A stretch of 64,000 bases of DNA from Mycolicibacterium arenosum (GCF_024320865.1 NZ_JANDBD010000020.1:1-64000), one strand, 5' to 3'. Shown: positions 52,160 to 61,631, counted from the first letter of the stretch. The notes: a model not told the origin generated them from the letters alone. Numbers and translations: made by a program.

Positions 52160-54178
52160 TCACGGGTCGGTGGGTCGTGGCGGAGTGCGCCCCGGCGCGC
52201 TGCTCGGCGCCGGGGGCACCGGTGTGGTCACGGCGTCGGCGGGGGTGTCCGGCGGCTTCGGTTGTGGGTCGGGCCGGTTGGGCGTCGGCGCGGCGGGCGA
52301 CGGCGCAGGCGATCCGGCACGACCGGGGGCCGCGCCGCTCTCACGGTGCCCGGACCGTCCGGACGTCCGACCCGCGGCGGCGGCCGCCGCGGCCACGGGG
52401 ATGGCCACCTCCGGCGCGAGGACGGTGGCGCCCGCCCGTGCCGCCCCCGACGTGGCGGCCGCCCGGCCGCCGGCGCCGTCCGCTCCGGCTGTCGTCCGGC
52501 CTGCGGCGGCCCCGGCGGGCGGCTTCGCCTGCGGGACCGGGGTGTTCGGTGTGCGGCCGCGACCCGGCACGTTTCCGGTACCCGGTGCGGTCGGGCCGCC
52601 GGGCCGCGTCCCGGCCGCCCCCGAGGGTGACCGGTTCCCGGTGGGTGGATGCGCGCGCCGGCCCGGCGCTGCGCGGCCCGCGGTCCCGTCGTCGAGCCGA
52701 GGACTCCCGCCCGGCTGGGTTCCGCCCGACAGCCGCGATCGCACGTCGCCGAGCCGGCGGCGGGTGTAGTCGACGCCTTCCAGGGTGCGCCCGGCGCGGA
52801 ACCCGAGGGCCAGCCCGCCCGCCCCCATCCGCAGCGGTCCGGGGATGCCGCGGTCGCCGAAGGCGCGCATCAGGTGCCGGAACCCGATGGCGCCGAACAC
52901 GGCGATCAGCAGCATCACCAGCAGCTTGGCCAGCGGGTGGGTCATCCCGATCGCACCCGGCAGCGTGCCGCGGGTGGCCTGCGCCATCAGGATGACCAGC
53001 ACCGCCAGACCGGCTGTGGCGGCGATCATCTCGGCGCCGTGTTTGAGCATCCGCACCGCGGTGCGCTTCCCGAACGCGCGGGTGGGTCCGGGGATCACCG
53101 CCACCGCGGCGACCGGCACGATGATGAGCACCGTCCAGAAGGCGGTGAACCCGATGCGGAACGCCTCGCACGCGATGTAGTCGACGGCGAGCAGGATCGC
53201 CCCGGTCAGGGCGATGACGACGGCGAACAGGCCGACGGTGACCGCGGACAGCTGCTGGGCGTGCGCGTACGCCGCGGGCGCGCACGTCCGCATCGCCTGC
53301 GCGGGGGCGGCGGTCACCCCCGACAGGACGGCGGCGTCGAATCGCGCCGCGCAGCCCGGCACGTCGTCGATCACCTGACCGAACGAGACGAGCTGAACGA
53401 CGTTGCGCACCAGTACGTCGCACAGCCAGCTGGTCAGGGTGTCCAGCTGTGCGGCGGTGCCGCCGGGTGCGAGCGGGCCGTTGTGCGCCACGCCCTGCGA
53501 CAGGGTGAACCCGAGTGTGCGGCCGATGCCGAGCACTCCGTCGTCGCCGACGAGTTCGTCGACCGGGTCGCGCAGCACCAGCCCGACCAGCAGCGCGATC
53601 AGCAGGCCGCCGGCGATCACGCCGATGCCGGTGCCGTACCCGACGGTGAAGCACAGGATCCCGCCGACCAGCACGGAGATCAGCACGCCGCCGGCGAGGA
53701 GTTGCATGCCGCCGACGACGGCCTGCAGGTTGGCCACGATCGGCTGGGCGATGGCGGCGAGCCAGCCCAGCCAGACCGCGCCGAGGGCGAACTTGATCAG
53801 CCAGATGCCCACCGCGCACATGCACAGGAAGAACGCGCACTCCAGTCCCAACCACCCGGCGAGCTGGGTGTAGGTCAGGGTGGTCTGCATCGCCGAGGTG
53901 AGGGCCGGCAGCCAGGTGTCGGGGTCGACGCCGAACCGCGGGCCCTGCGCGCCGAGCACCTCGTCGAGCGGCAGCACGGAGACGAACATGGCGCCGATGG
54001 GCACTCCGCGGCTGTCGTGCAGGCCGGTGAAGGACAGGCCGGTGGCGGTGGTCTCGGCGACCGCCCGTGGCGCGGTGACCACGGCGAGAACCGCTGCACC
54101 CCAGATCATCCGGAGCAGCCGCCAGCACCGGCGGGTCCGGGGCCGGGTGTATAGCCAGGCGGCGACGGCGTCGGTCAC
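52160..54178 (-). CDS. TrbL/VirB6-like polytopic conjugation protein
   Basis: A 672-residue membrane protein. A possible signal/first helix (MIWGAAVLAVVTAPRAVAET) is followed by many hydrophobic segments (for example LGLECAFFLCMCAVGIWLIK, LISVLVGGILCFTVGYGTGI, VGLFAVVIALTGAILLAVDY, GFTAFWTVLIIVPVAAVAVI). A Pro/Gly/Ala-rich cytoplasmic tail of about 200 residues ends at PRPTDP. The layout fits the channel-forming VirB6/TrbL component of a type IV secretion system. It starts at GTG, overlapping the VirB4 stop. Confidence 0.82.
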   Translation of the reverse strand: MTDAVAAWLYTRPRTRRCWRLLRMIWGAAVLAVVTAPRAVAETTATGLSFTGLHDSRGVPIGAMFVSVLPLDEVLGAQGPRFGVDPDTWLPALTSAMQTTLTYTQLAGWLGLECAFFLCMCAVGIWLIKFALGAVWLGWLAAIAQPIVANLQAVVGGMQLLAGGVLISVLVGGILCFTVGYGTGIGVIAGGLLIALLVGLVLRDPVDELVGDDGVLGIGRTLGFTLSQGVAHNGPLAPGGTAAQLDTLTSWLCDVLVRNVVQLVSFGQVIDDVPGCAARFDAAVLSGVTAAPAQAMRTCAPAAYAHAQQLSAVTVGLFAVVIALTGAILLAVDYIACEAFRIGFTAFWTVLIIVPVAAVAVIPGPTRAFGKRTAVRMLKHGAEMIAATAGLAVLVILMAQATRGTLPGAIGMTHPLAKLLVMLLIAVFGAIGFRHLMRAFGDRGIPGPLRMGAGGLALGFRAGRTLEGVDYTRRRLGDVRSRLSGGTQPGGSPRLDDGTAGRAAPGRRAHPPTGNRSPSGAAGTRPGGPTAPGTGNVPGRGRTPNTPVPQAKPPAGAAAGRTTAGADGAGGRAAATSGAARAGATVLAPEVAIPVAAAAAAAGRTSGRSGHRESGAAPGRAGSPAPSPAAPTPNRPDPQPKPPDTPADAVTTPVPPAPSSAPGRTPPRPTDP

Positions 54179-56997
54179 GGCGCGACCCCGGCGGGCCGGT
54201 GGTCCAGGGCGCGGGTGTCGAAGGCCGCCGCCAGCTCCGGTTGCACCGGCGGCAGCAGGTCGACCAGTCCGGCGCGACCCAGGTCGTCGAGGAAGTAGGC
54301 GTAGCCGTGCCCGTCGGCGGTCCGCAGGTCGAGCACCTCGGGGTACTCGGCGGGGTCGATGCCCAACCGGCGGAACGAGTCTCGCGCGTAGCCGCGGTCG
54401 GTGGGTTTGAAGGGGGTGATGACGCGCATCGGCAGGTTCTGGGCGCCGATGGCGTCGAACTCCTCGGCGTGCTGCGAGACGCCGAGCAGTCCGTACTTCT
54501 CCTTGCGGCCCTGGGTGGCGATGCGCAGGGCGTCCTTGCGGCCGACCGGGGAGGAGAAGTAGGTGCGGGCCTCCTCGGCGACGAACCAGCCGAACGCGCC
54601 GGGGCGGCGCGTCCGCGGGTCGGTGTAGGTCGAGCGGGTCAGCGCGGCGATCATCCCGTAGATCGCCAGACCGGCTCGGGCGCGCGCGGATTGGCGCCGG
54701 TACAGGTGCAGCTGCTCCACCTCGCCGGTGTCGGGCAGCTCCAGGTCGGCGGTCAGCCAGACGACCGCGTCCTTCTCGGCGATCGGCGGGACCGGCAGCG
54801 AGTCGTCGAACATCGCGCGCAGGTAGTCGAACTCCGACCAGTAGGTCAGCGCGTCGGCGAGTTCGGCGTACTCCGCGTACTCGGTGCGGCCCAGGTTCCT
54901 CAAGTACCGCACCAGCCCGCCGAGGCTGTCGGCGACGCGGTCGTCGGGGCGCAGCAGCCGGCGCAGCTGACGCGCCGCGGGGGCGGTGGCCTCCAGTCCC
55001 ATCATCGGCAGCAGGTGGTCGAGGGTGTGCTCCACCGCCTTCTCCGGGGGGAAGAGGCGCAGCCCGTCGAGCGACCAGCGGCCGCCGGTCGGTTCGACCA
55101 CGGCGACCCGGTCGCCGTGGTGCGCCAGTGCCGGTTCCCACTCGCGCATGGTGCCGGGGTCGATGATCGAGGCCTGGTGGCCGCGTTTGAGCAGGGCGTC
55201 GACGATCCGCTTGCAGGACTGCGACTTCCCGCCGCCGGGTGCGCCGATGAACAGCATCCCCGGCGCGCCGCGGCGGTCGGTGGAGCCCTCCAGGTCGACG
55301 AACACCGGCGCCCGCCGGCGGGTGGCGAGGTTCTCGGCCAGCAGGATCCCGGTGGGGTGGCCGAGCTCGCCGGACACCAGCGGTGCGAAGCGCGCCCACT
55401 GCTCGGTGGTGGTGGGCTGGGTGAACTGGCTGCGCGGGGCGCGGGCCTCGCTGCCCGGATGTCCCAACTGCCACAACGCGATCTGGGTGCCGCGGCGGCA
55501 CGCCAGCACGGTGTCGAGCTCCTCGGCGAAGTGGGTGCGCAGCTGCCGCACCGCCCGCGTGGTCGCCTCCGCGGTCGCAGCACCGACGGCGATCACCGTG
55601 GTCGACTCGACGGCCCGTTCCAGCTGGCTGGCGTTCAGGCCGGCCAGGTAGTCCTCGGCGGCGGCGAACCGCCGGGTCAGGTCGGTGTCGCTGGCCCGGC
55701 GGCCCGCCAGGTGGTGGGCCTGGTCCTCGAGGTTGCGCTGCGCGCGGTCGACGCGCAGCAGCTCGCTCTCGCGGGGCCGGACCGCGACGTGCTGATACCA
55801 GTCGACGGTGGCGTCGACGTCGACGTCGTAGGGCGCCAGCAGGATCTCGGCGCGCGGGAAGGCCAGCCCGTGACGCGGCAGCTGCGCCACCGCCAGGCCC
55901 GCCTGGAAGCCGTCCCCCGCGGCCGTGCCGATCCGCAGGATCGGCGCGAACGTCGGCGGCAGGCGTCGCCACCGGGGGTGCCTCGACCGACGGCCGGTTC
56001 GGTCGCCCTCGTCGAAATCGGCCGGTACGCAGGCGAAGTCGTCGGCGTCGAGTCGGCTGGGGCCGCCGGGGCCGTGCGGGAACGGGCGGTCGAGTGCGCC
56101 GCGGGTCCAGTGCCGCTCGTAGAGCCAGTGGATCTGCCGAGGGGTGGCGGGGGCGGCGGCGAACTGCTCGGGGATCCGGCCGAGGATCTCCTCGACGACC
56201 GCCCTGTAGGCCTCGAGGGTGGCGGGGGCGTCGTGGTCGCGCCCGATCACGGCGCGGGCGGTGCGGCTCAGCGCGCCGGTCGCGGTGCGGCCGGCGGTGC
56301 CGGCGTCGACCGGAATGCGGACTCCGAAGACCTGCTCGTGGAACGGGATTCGGTGCAGGTGGTCCTCCCAGCCGCGCACCTCGCGCACCCAGTCGGGCTG
56401 GTGGCCGAACCCGGCGAGCATCCGCTGCAGCATCCGCACCGGGTCGATGCGCGCCGACATGCCCCAGAACACCAGTCCCGACGGCAGCTGTCGCACCAGC
56501 GGGCGGTGCGCGCGGGCGACGGTGCGTTTGACCTCGTAGGGGATCATCCCGGAGAGCTGGCCGGTCAGCAGGAACTCCGCGTACACGCCGCCGCGGGTGA
56601 ACACCAGGTTGTCCACCACCGCGGTCGGCGGGGACAGCCACGGGTCCCGGCGGCCGTGCACCGCGGCCCGGCGCCGGGTGCCGACGACGCAGTTGAGCAG
56701 CCACAGCATCCGGAACCACGGTGACGGCCGGCTGATCGGCATCCGGCGTGCCAGGTGCGTCGCCAGCCCGGTCAGCCCGAGGCCGAACACGCCGATCCAG
56801 GCGGCGTAGCCGCTGTCGAAGCCGTAGTGCACTCCCGCGACGGTGATCCCGGTGCCGACGACCGCGGTGGCGAGATCCCAGCCGCGCCAGGGCCCCAGCC
56901 ACATCCGGGTGCGGTCGTCGAGTTGCGACAGGTAGATCGGGAAGTCGAGGACGTCGGCGAAGACCTTCGCCGTGGTGTCGTCGTCGGTGCTCGTCAT
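54175..56997 (-). CDS. VirB4/TraC-like conjugation ATPase with N-terminal membrane region
   Basis: A 940-residue ATPase. Two membrane helices near residues 40-85 (LATAVVGTGITVAGVHYGFD, AWIGVFGLGLTGLATHLARR) resemble a fused PrgI/VirB3-like segment, as in many Gram-positive systems. The ATPase domain has Walker A GAPGGGKS (about 585) and Walker B-type WFVAEEARTYF (about 800). It should drive assembly of the transfer channel. It overlaps the TrbL-like gene and follows the VirB2-like gene by 28 bases. Confidence 0.92.
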   Translation of the reverse strand: MTSTDDDTTAKVFADVLDFPIYLSQLDDRTRMWLGPWRGWDLATAVVGTGITVAGVHYGFDSGYAAWIGVFGLGLTGLATHLARRMPISRPSPWFRMLWLLNCVVGTRRRAAVHGRRDPWLSPPTAVVDNLVFTRGGVYAEFLLTGQLSGMIPYEVKRTVARAHRPLVRQLPSGLVFWGMSARIDPVRMLQRMLAGFGHQPDWVREVRGWEDHLHRIPFHEQVFGVRIPVDAGTAGRTATGALSRTARAVIGRDHDAPATLEAYRAVVEEILGRIPEQFAAAPATPRQIHWLYERHWTRGALDRPFPHGPGGPSRLDADDFACVPADFDEGDRTGRRSRHPRWRRLPPTFAPILRIGTAAGDGFQAGLAVAQLPRHGLAFPRAEILLAPYDVDVDATVDWYQHVAVRPRESELLRVDRAQRNLEDQAHHLAGRRASDTDLTRRFAAAEDYLAGLNASQLERAVESTTVIAVGAATAEATTRAVRQLRTHFAEELDTVLACRRGTQIALWQLGHPGSEARAPRSQFTQPTTTEQWARFAPLVSGELGHPTGILLAENLATRRRAPVFVDLEGSTDRRGAPGMLFIGAPGGGKSQSCKRIVDALLKRGHQASIIDPGTMREWEPALAHHGDRVAVVEPTGGRWSLDGLRLFPPEKAVEHTLDHLLPMMGLEATAPAARQLRRLLRPDDRVADSLGGLVRYLRNLGRTEYAEYAELADALTYWSEFDYLRAMFDDSLPVPPIAEKDAVVWLTADLELPDTGEVEQLHLYRRQSARARAGLAIYGMIAALTRSTYTDPRTRRPGAFGWFVAEEARTYFSSPVGRKDALRIATQGRKEKYGLLGVSQHAEEFDAIGAQNLPMRVITPFKPTDRGYARDSFRRLGIDPAEYPEVLDLRTADGHGYAYFLDDLGRAGLVDLLPPVQPELAAAFDTRALDHRPAGVAP

Positions 56998-57025
56998 CGT
57001 CGAATCCGTGCCGGGCGGGTGGTGC

Positions 57026-57301
57026 TCAGTTGCCGTACTGGCCGACCAGGATCCCGCCGGAGTGACGGTCCAGGGTCTCCTTCGCCGACACGGTCAGGCC
57101 GACCGCGCCGAGCGCGAGGGCGGCCAGGGCGATACCGCCGATCATCTTGCCAGCGGCCGAACCGAATCCCCGGTGCAGGCTGAAGATCGCGCTGCCGGTG
57201 CCGGCCATGATCATCAGGATGCAGACGGGGACCTTGATCGCCTCCCACAGCGAGGGGATGGCGGTGACGATGTCGGCGGCGGCCAGGGTGGATGTGATCA
57301 T
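57026..57301 (-). CDS. Small two-helix membrane protein (VirB2/TrbC-like)
   Basis: A 91-residue protein with two hydrophobic segments (VPVCILMIMAGTGSAIFSLH and MIGGIALAALALGAVGLTVS) joined by a short basic loop, the layout of VirB2/TrbC pilin-like proteins. GAGGAG precedes the ATG at 57301 with good spacing. It lies directly before the VirB4 gene, the usual place for such a protein in Gram-positive conjugation operons. Identification rests on size, topology and position. Confidence 0.75.
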   Translation of the reverse strand: MITSTLAAADIVTAIPSLWEAIKVPVCILMIMAGTGSAIFSLHRGFGSAAGKMIGGIALAALALGAVGLTVSAKETLDRHSGGILVGQYGN

Positions 57302-57324
57302 GGCGGATCTCCTCGGTGGGTGGG

Positions 57325-58290
57325 TCATCTCGTGGGCGTGGGGGCGGTCGGGACGACCGGAGTGGGGGCGTCCCGGTCGGACAGGACCGGGGCGCGGTCG
57401 ATCGCGGCGACCGACCAGTGCCCTCCGACGCCGCGCAGGGTGAGCGGGTACACCATGTGCACGGGCGCGTACTGCGCGGTCATCGCGGTCACCCGTGCCA
57501 ACACCCGCACCGTCTCGCCGTCGGCGGGCGCGCTCGACGGGGTGGCGGTCGCGGTCACGGCGGTCACCAGCGGTGCCGAGCGTCCCGTGACGTCGGCGGG
57601 GTTCCGATAGACCCCGCCCAGGCCGACGATGCCCGAGTCCGCGGTGGCGTAGCGGTCGACGCCGCCGGCGTCGGTCAGGTACGCGGTGACGAATCCCGAC
57701 ACCACCTGGAAGGCGGTGTCGTTGGGCGCCAGCGTCATCGGGTACGCCGGCGGGACGTCGGCGCCGGCTCCCGGACCCTGCACCCGCGCCGGCAGCGCGG
57801 CCGCGCGCGGCCCGTACGCCGACCACAGCACGGGCACCCGGTACAGCCCGCGGGTCGGCGGCGCGGAGTCGTAGGGGCGTTCGTTCACCGCGACGACGAC
57901 CGAGTACACCTCCGCGGCGGCGTCCTCGGCGGCGTCGCCCTCGTAGGTCACCGCGACCACGGTCGGGGCGCTGATCACCACCGCGGGGGTGGACGGCAAC
58001 TGCAGGTCGGCGGCGTCGACGGAGACGAACTGCCGCAGGGCGCCCGCGTCGGCGGACGTCGCCGTCAGCCAGGTCGACACGTAGTCCTGGGCGAACGATC
58101 CGACCACGGCGGACTTGTTGACGATCGTGCGCGCGGGGCCGACGACGTCGACGGGTTGGCCGAACGCGACCTGCCACACCACGTGCAGGCCGGCGATCGC
58201 CGCGAGGCCGAGCACCGCGTAGCGTCCGACGCTGCTCGCCGCGCCCCGCGATGCGGACACCCGCCTCGTCCAGGTCCTGTTGAGCCTCAT
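57325..58290 (-). CDS. TcpC/VirB8-like conjugal transfer protein
   Basis: A 321-residue protein with one N-terminal membrane helix (GRYAVLGLAAIAGLHVVWQV, about residues 22-41) and a large extracytoplasmic region. The region contains two NTF2-like halves, as in TcpC: residues about 60-160 (SFAQDYVSTWLTATSADAGA) and about 185-310 (VVSGFVTAYLTDAGGVDRYA, ending in a VGGHWSVAAID strand). TcpC/VirB8 proteins organise the membrane channel. The gene follows the discoidin-like gene by 48 bases and precedes the VirB2-like gene by 23. Confidence 0.83.
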   Translation of the reverse strand: MRLNRTWTRRVSASRGAASSVGRYAVLGLAAIAGLHVVWQVAFGQPVDVVGPARTIVNKSAVVGSFAQDYVSTWLTATSADAGALRQFVSVDAADLQLPSTPAVVISAPTVVAVTYEGDAAEDAAAEVYSVVVAVNERPYDSAPPTRGLYRVPVLWSAYGPRAAALPARVQGPGAGADVPPAYPMTLAPNDTAFQVVSGFVTAYLTDAGGVDRYATADSGIVGLGGVYRNPADVTGRSAPLVTAVTATATPSSAPADGETVRVLARVTAMTAQYAPVHMVYPLTLRGVGGHWSVAAIDRAPVLSDRDAPTPVVPTAPTPTR

Positions 58291-58338
58291 CGTGATCCGG
58301 ACCCGTCGTGGACACGGTATTCGGCTATTCGGGGCATG

Positions 58339-59352
58339 TCAGACCGCCTCGTGACCGAGGATCTTCAGGCCGCCGATCGCGAAGGTCGCGTCGACCGGGT
58401 CGTCGTTCCCGTTCGGGGACGTGCCGGGGAAGGGATCGGCGGCCGGGATCGGCAGCGCGAGGGTGGGCGCGGCGTCGCCGAAGACGTCCGGAAGCAACCC
58501 GGTCTCGCCGGGCGCCGGTGCCGGCGTCGTCCGCGGTTCGGCCGGCGGCCGCGACGTCTGGCGGATCAGCAGCCGAACCTTGGACGCGAGAACGTGTTTC
58601 ACCGGCTGGACCGCTTCGCCGTGCACGTTGCGGGTGTCCTGGGTGATCAGTGTGCGGTCGGGATCGTCGAACTGGTACTGCACCAGGGTCACCACCCGGT
58701 GCTGGGACCACTGCGACACCCCGCTGGCGTCGAGTCCGACCCAACCGGGCGTCAGGGCGATGGCGGTGATGACGTAGGTGCGGCCGAGGTCGAGGGTGAG
58801 GGTCTGGCCGTCACCGCCGCTGCGGACGCAGACGAACGCGTTGCGCGGGTCGGTGCCGGACATCGTCTGCGCGGGTGTCGAACCCGGTGCGCAGGACCCC
58901 TGCGCGTCGGCGGTGTAGGGCAGCGGGCGATCCGGGCCGGGCGGCGCCGTCGGTCCCGGCGGTGCCGGGGTGGTGGGCGCGACCGCCACGGGGCGGGGTT
59001 CGGCGTCCTGCGACCGAGGTGCCCCGTCGTCGTGGGAGTAGAAGGCGCCGGCCGCGACCAGAGTCGCGACCACTGCGGCGGTGACGAGACCTCCGAAGCC
59101 CCAGGCGATCCGGTGATCGAACCGGTGCGGTGCGCCGTCGAGGTCGTCGTCGCCGTCTCCGTCGAGGTCGAGGTCGACGGGGTCGAGTTCAACGGGCCCG
59201 GCGGGCGGATCGACGGGCGCGTTGTTTACTGGCGTCGGTGCTCCGCGCTCGCCGACGGTGCCGTCCGGATCCGGTGGCGTGTCAGGGTCCGTGGCGCCGA
59301 AGTTGCGCACCCGCTCTGCCCAGTGTTCGTCGGTGAGCGTGTGCGCGGTCAT
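58339..59352 (-). CDS. Membrane-anchored discoidin-like protein of the conjugation operon
   Basis: A 337-residue protein. An acidic, Asp/Pro-rich cytoplasmic part (1 to about 85) precedes one membrane helix (GFGGLVTAAVVATLVAAGAF, about 90-110). After a Pro-rich stalk, residues about 175-270 resemble a discoidin/galactose-binding fold (SGGDGQTLTLDLGRTYVITA, then LTPGWVG, FDDPDRTLITQDTRNVHGEA). Such folds bind sugars or proteins, so it may contact the cell wall or the recipient. It overlaps the gene upstream by four bases. Confidence 0.7.
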   Translation of the reverse strand: MTAHTLTDEHWAERVRNFGATDPDTPPDPDGTVGERGAPTPVNNAPVDPPAGPVELDPVDLDLDGDGDDDLDGAPHRFDHRIAWGFGGLVTAAVVATLVAAGAFYSHDDGAPRSQDAEPRPVAVAPTTPAPPGPTAPPGPDRPLPYTADAQGSCAPGSTPAQTMSGTDPRNAFVCVRSGGDGQTLTLDLGRTYVITAIALTPGWVGLDASGVSQWSQHRVVTLVQYQFDDPDRTLITQDTRNVHGEAVQPVKHVLASKVRLLIRQTSRPPAEPRTTPAPAPGETGLLPDVFGDAAPTLALPIPAADPFPGTSPNGNDDPVDATFAIGGLKILGHEAV

Positions 59353-59690
59353 CGGCGAGCACCGGGGCAGGCCATCCGCTGCCCCCACACACTCGGCCGA
59401 CGGCGCTGAGTGGCGCGAGGGATCGCCGAAGCCGGAACGGCTGGCGGGTGGACCGGTGGCTGCCATGCGGGCATCGGACCGTAATGAGCGGCACCGACCG
59501 GAACGGCTTGAGGGTGTGGGCGGACGCTCGCGTGTTGCCTGTGAGAGGTGTAGCCGATCGCCGCTATCCGCGGACGAGGTGCGGTGCTCGACCGGTGGGC
59601 CGACCTCGGCGACGGACACGCCAAGACGAGCACTGCGGCACCGAAAAGAGTAAATGCACAAAGCAATTCGAAGAGTCCCAGTGTCGTCAC
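59349..59690 (-). CDS. Small membrane-anchored Pro-rich protein, first gene of the conjugation operon
   Basis: A 113-residue protein with an N-terminal hydrophobic helix (LGLFELLCAFTLFGAAVLVL) and a basic, Pro-rich remainder. The GTG start at 59690 is decided by a strong ribosome site AGGAGG seven bases upstream; the longer frame to 60164 is not gene-like. The stop overlaps the next start (ATGA). It has no recognised family. It could be a lipid-anchored or inner-membrane accessory of the transfer apparatus. Confidence 0.65.
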   Translation of the reverse strand: MTTLGLFELLCAFTLFGAAVLVLACPSPRSAHRSSTAPRPRIAAIGYTSHRQHASVRPHPQAVPVGAAHYGPMPAWQPPVHPPAVPASAIPRATQRRRPSVWGQRMACPGARR

Positions 59691-59799
59691 GGGAGACCTC
59701 CTGTCGTATCGGTGACCGGGTGCGCCGTCTTCGGCTACGCTCTGTCCCGTGTCCGAAGTGTGGCATATAAAAGCAACACAGGCAACAGGTGAACAGATT
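59691..59799. promoter_or_regulatory. Divergent promoter region of the conjugation operon
   Basis: About 110 bases between divergent ribosome sites at 59690 and 59800. The region is locally AT-rich (GCATATAAAAGCAACACAGG at 59763-59782), in contrast to its surroundings. It is the only place where promoters for both directions fit. Confidence 0.45.
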
Positions 59800-60585
59800 A
59801 TGGAACACAATGTGCCCGATCGGTACGACCAGCTGCGGCGGGAGTGGATCGCCGAACACGCCGGGATCTGGACGATGCAGAGTCGACGCGCAGAACTGCT
59901 CAATCGCCGCATCCGCAAACGGATCCGGATGGGAGCCGGCGCACAACCGAATCCCCACGACGACAACGTGATCCACCCCCTGTGGGCGCGCCGCGGCGGC
60001 ACGGTGGAGACGGTTCTCGAGCGGTGTGTGGTGCTGCTGTGCGCGACGCTCGCACCGATCGGCTGGCCGCTGGGACGGCTGCTGTACGGGCGGTTGGTTG
60101 TCCTCATCCCCCGCCGGCTACGCGCCGTTCCCGTCGTCGCGCTGCTGTGGAGCGCCGCGGGCATCGGGGTGTTGACCGCTTGGGTCTACACACCAGATGC
60201 GTCGTTCACCGCGTCGGTCCTCGCGCCCTATCTGATCGCGCAGATCCCCGCGGCCTTCTTCTCGGCCGGCGCTTACGGGATCCTCAACGGCTGGCTGGCC
60301 GTTGACGGTTCGGCCACATGGTGGCCGGTGACTCCTCCCCTACTACCGGTTGAGTTCAACCTCGCTCTCGACCCCGACGACCTCACCGCCCCAGCAGTGT
60401 TCGACTCCGCTGACGCAGAAGCCCTGCCCGACCCCGTGCTGTCTGGGCAGATCGTGCAGTCCACCGAGCCACGCAACCTGGTAACCGCAGGACTCGCCTT
60501 CTGTTTGATCGGCTCGGTGTGGACGACGACCGCAGCGCTGGTCGGTCTGGCGAAAGCGCTTGATTCGGGTTTGTACTCGGCGTGA
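59800..60585 (+). CDS. Membrane protein divergent from the conjugation operon
   Basis: A 261-residue protein. A basic N-terminal 60 residues (QSRRAELLNRRIRKRIRMGA) is followed by two to three hydrophobic segments (VVLLCATLAPIGWPLGRLLY, VPVVALLWSAAGIGVLTAWV, YLIAQIPAAFFSAGAYGILN) and a C-terminal helix (AGLAFCLIGSVWTTTAALVG). The ATG at 59800 follows AGGTGAAC and is preferred to the GTG at 59749. No family was recognised; the position suggests a conjugation accessory protein. Confidence 0.6.
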   Translation: MEHNVPDRYDQLRREWIAEHAGIWTMQSRRAELLNRRIRKRIRMGAGAQPNPHDDNVIHPLWARRGGTVETVLERCVVLLCATLAPIGWPLGRLLYGRLVVLIPRRLRAVPVVALLWSAAGIGVLTAWVYTPDASFTASVLAPYLIAQIPAAFFSAGAYGILNGWLAVDGSATWWPVTPPLLPVEFNLALDPDDLTAPAVFDSADAEALPDPVLSGQIVQSTEPRNLVTAGLAFCLIGSVWTTTAALVGLAKALDSGLYSA

Positions 60586-60661
60586 ACGCGAAACCCCTTG
60601 CAATGTGCATGCTCTCTGAATACGGTTTGCTAGTCGTTCAGGGGATGGAGGGGGCGTCGTC

Positions 60662-61123
60662 GTGTTTCGAATGTTTACGATCGCCGGGGTTGGCTTGAGT
60701 CTGGCTTTCGCGCCGGGGGTGATCGCGTCGGCGGCCGCCGATCAAAGTCAATCGGTCAGAACGCAGTCGGGCCGAGTGCGCTGCATCATTGAGGTCAACG
60801 ACGTTGGTCATGGTGGTGGACCCGTAGTGGCGTGCCAGACCAGTGGGCCGGATAGCCGTGGATTCACGCAAGCCCCGGGCAGCGACACCCCTGGCTTCCA
60901 CTGGAATATCGCCACGATCAGGCCATTGGGAGCATTCAGCTGGATGGAAGGAAACATTCCCGGTGACCGTGATGCTCTGGCAGGCGACATCGTCATGAGT
61001 TATGGCCAGCCGTATCACGTCTTGGGCTGGACTATCGCTCCGTCGTTCGAAGGGACTCGGTTCACGAACGACGGCACAGGACACGGGATGTTCGTCAGTA
61101 TCGACGACGTGCATCCGTTCTGA
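60662..61123 (+). CDS. Secreted mycobacterial-type hypothetical protein
   Basis: A 153-residue protein starting at GTG. The N-terminal signal peptide (MFTIAGVGLSLAFAPGVIAS, cut near AAADQ) is followed by a small all-beta domain with two Cys (VRCIIEVND and VVACQTSGP) that can form a disulphide, then GMFVSIDDVHPF at the end. Similar short exported proteins are common in mycobacteria and relatives, with unknown roles. It stands alone between the conjugation region and the second IS21-type element. Confidence 0.72.
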   Translation: MFRMFTIAGVGLSLAFAPGVIASAAADQSQSVRTQSGRVRCIIEVNDVGHGGGPVVACQTSGPDSRGFTQAPGSDTPGFHWNIATIRPLGAFSWMEGNIPGDRDALAGDIVMSYGQPYHVLGWTIAPSFEGTRFTNDGTGHGMFVSIDDVHPF

Positions 61124-61413
61124 ATAGCGAAACACGGGATTCTTCGCGGCCCGCATCCGCGGGTTGCCCCTCCGTCGCTAACCGCGCAACGCTCGGATGC
61201 GTCTCGGCGCCAGCAACGTCAACTGAACTTCCCGGCGCGACGTTCGCGCGGCGACGCACTCGATGAACGCCAACCTAACGTCAGCCACTTTCTGCGCAAT
61301 CAGAGCACGGACAGACGAGTATTCATCGACAATTGAAGCCCTTCCAGCCGTTGGTCCAGACGGAATGTGCGATAATTCGACGCGTTGCTGGGCGAAGCGT
61401 GGGGTTGTGGCTC

Positions 61414-61502
61414 TGCCGGTGAATCTTGGCACCGATTGTCGGTGAATTGTGACCGCGCGGAGCGGCAGTTTCGAGGCGCCATATCGGTGAATTTCGACCG
61501 CG
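61414..61502 (+). repeat. Terminal-type repeats of the second IS21 element (three units)
   Basis: Units at 61437-61457 (TGTCGGTGAATTGTGACCGC) and 61482-61502 (TATCGGTGAATTTCGACCGC) are 45 bases apart, the same spacing as the repeats of the first element. A weaker third unit is at 61414-61434 (TGCCGGTGAATCTTGGCACC). The partner end must lie beyond the window. Confidence 0.7.
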
Positions 61503-61601
61503 ATGTGCCGCCGGAGTTCTGATGTCCTAGTCGTGGCGTGTGCTCGTTCGGAGGTCGCACTAGGCAGTGTCGTCAACTTTTGAGCAGTCGTTGCCCACTC
61601 G

Positions 61602-61631
61602 GTAACGGTCGCCGATATCGGATATCGTTAC
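61602..61631. promoter_or_regulatory. Probable PadR operator at the permease promoter
   Basis: The perfect palindrome CCGATATCGG (61612-61621) is centred inside an outer pair GTAACG/CGTTAC (61602-61607 and 61626-61631) with exactly the same centre. It lies 34 bases before the permease start. The same core recurs at 63293. Confidence 0.75.

Noticed and set aside
54199..56724. 841-codon + strand open frame
   Set aside because: Antisense shadow of the VirB4-like gene, with no recognisable domains.
61178..61576. 132-codon minus-strand frame
   Set aside because: It runs through the IS21-type end repeats and lacks codon bias or similarity.
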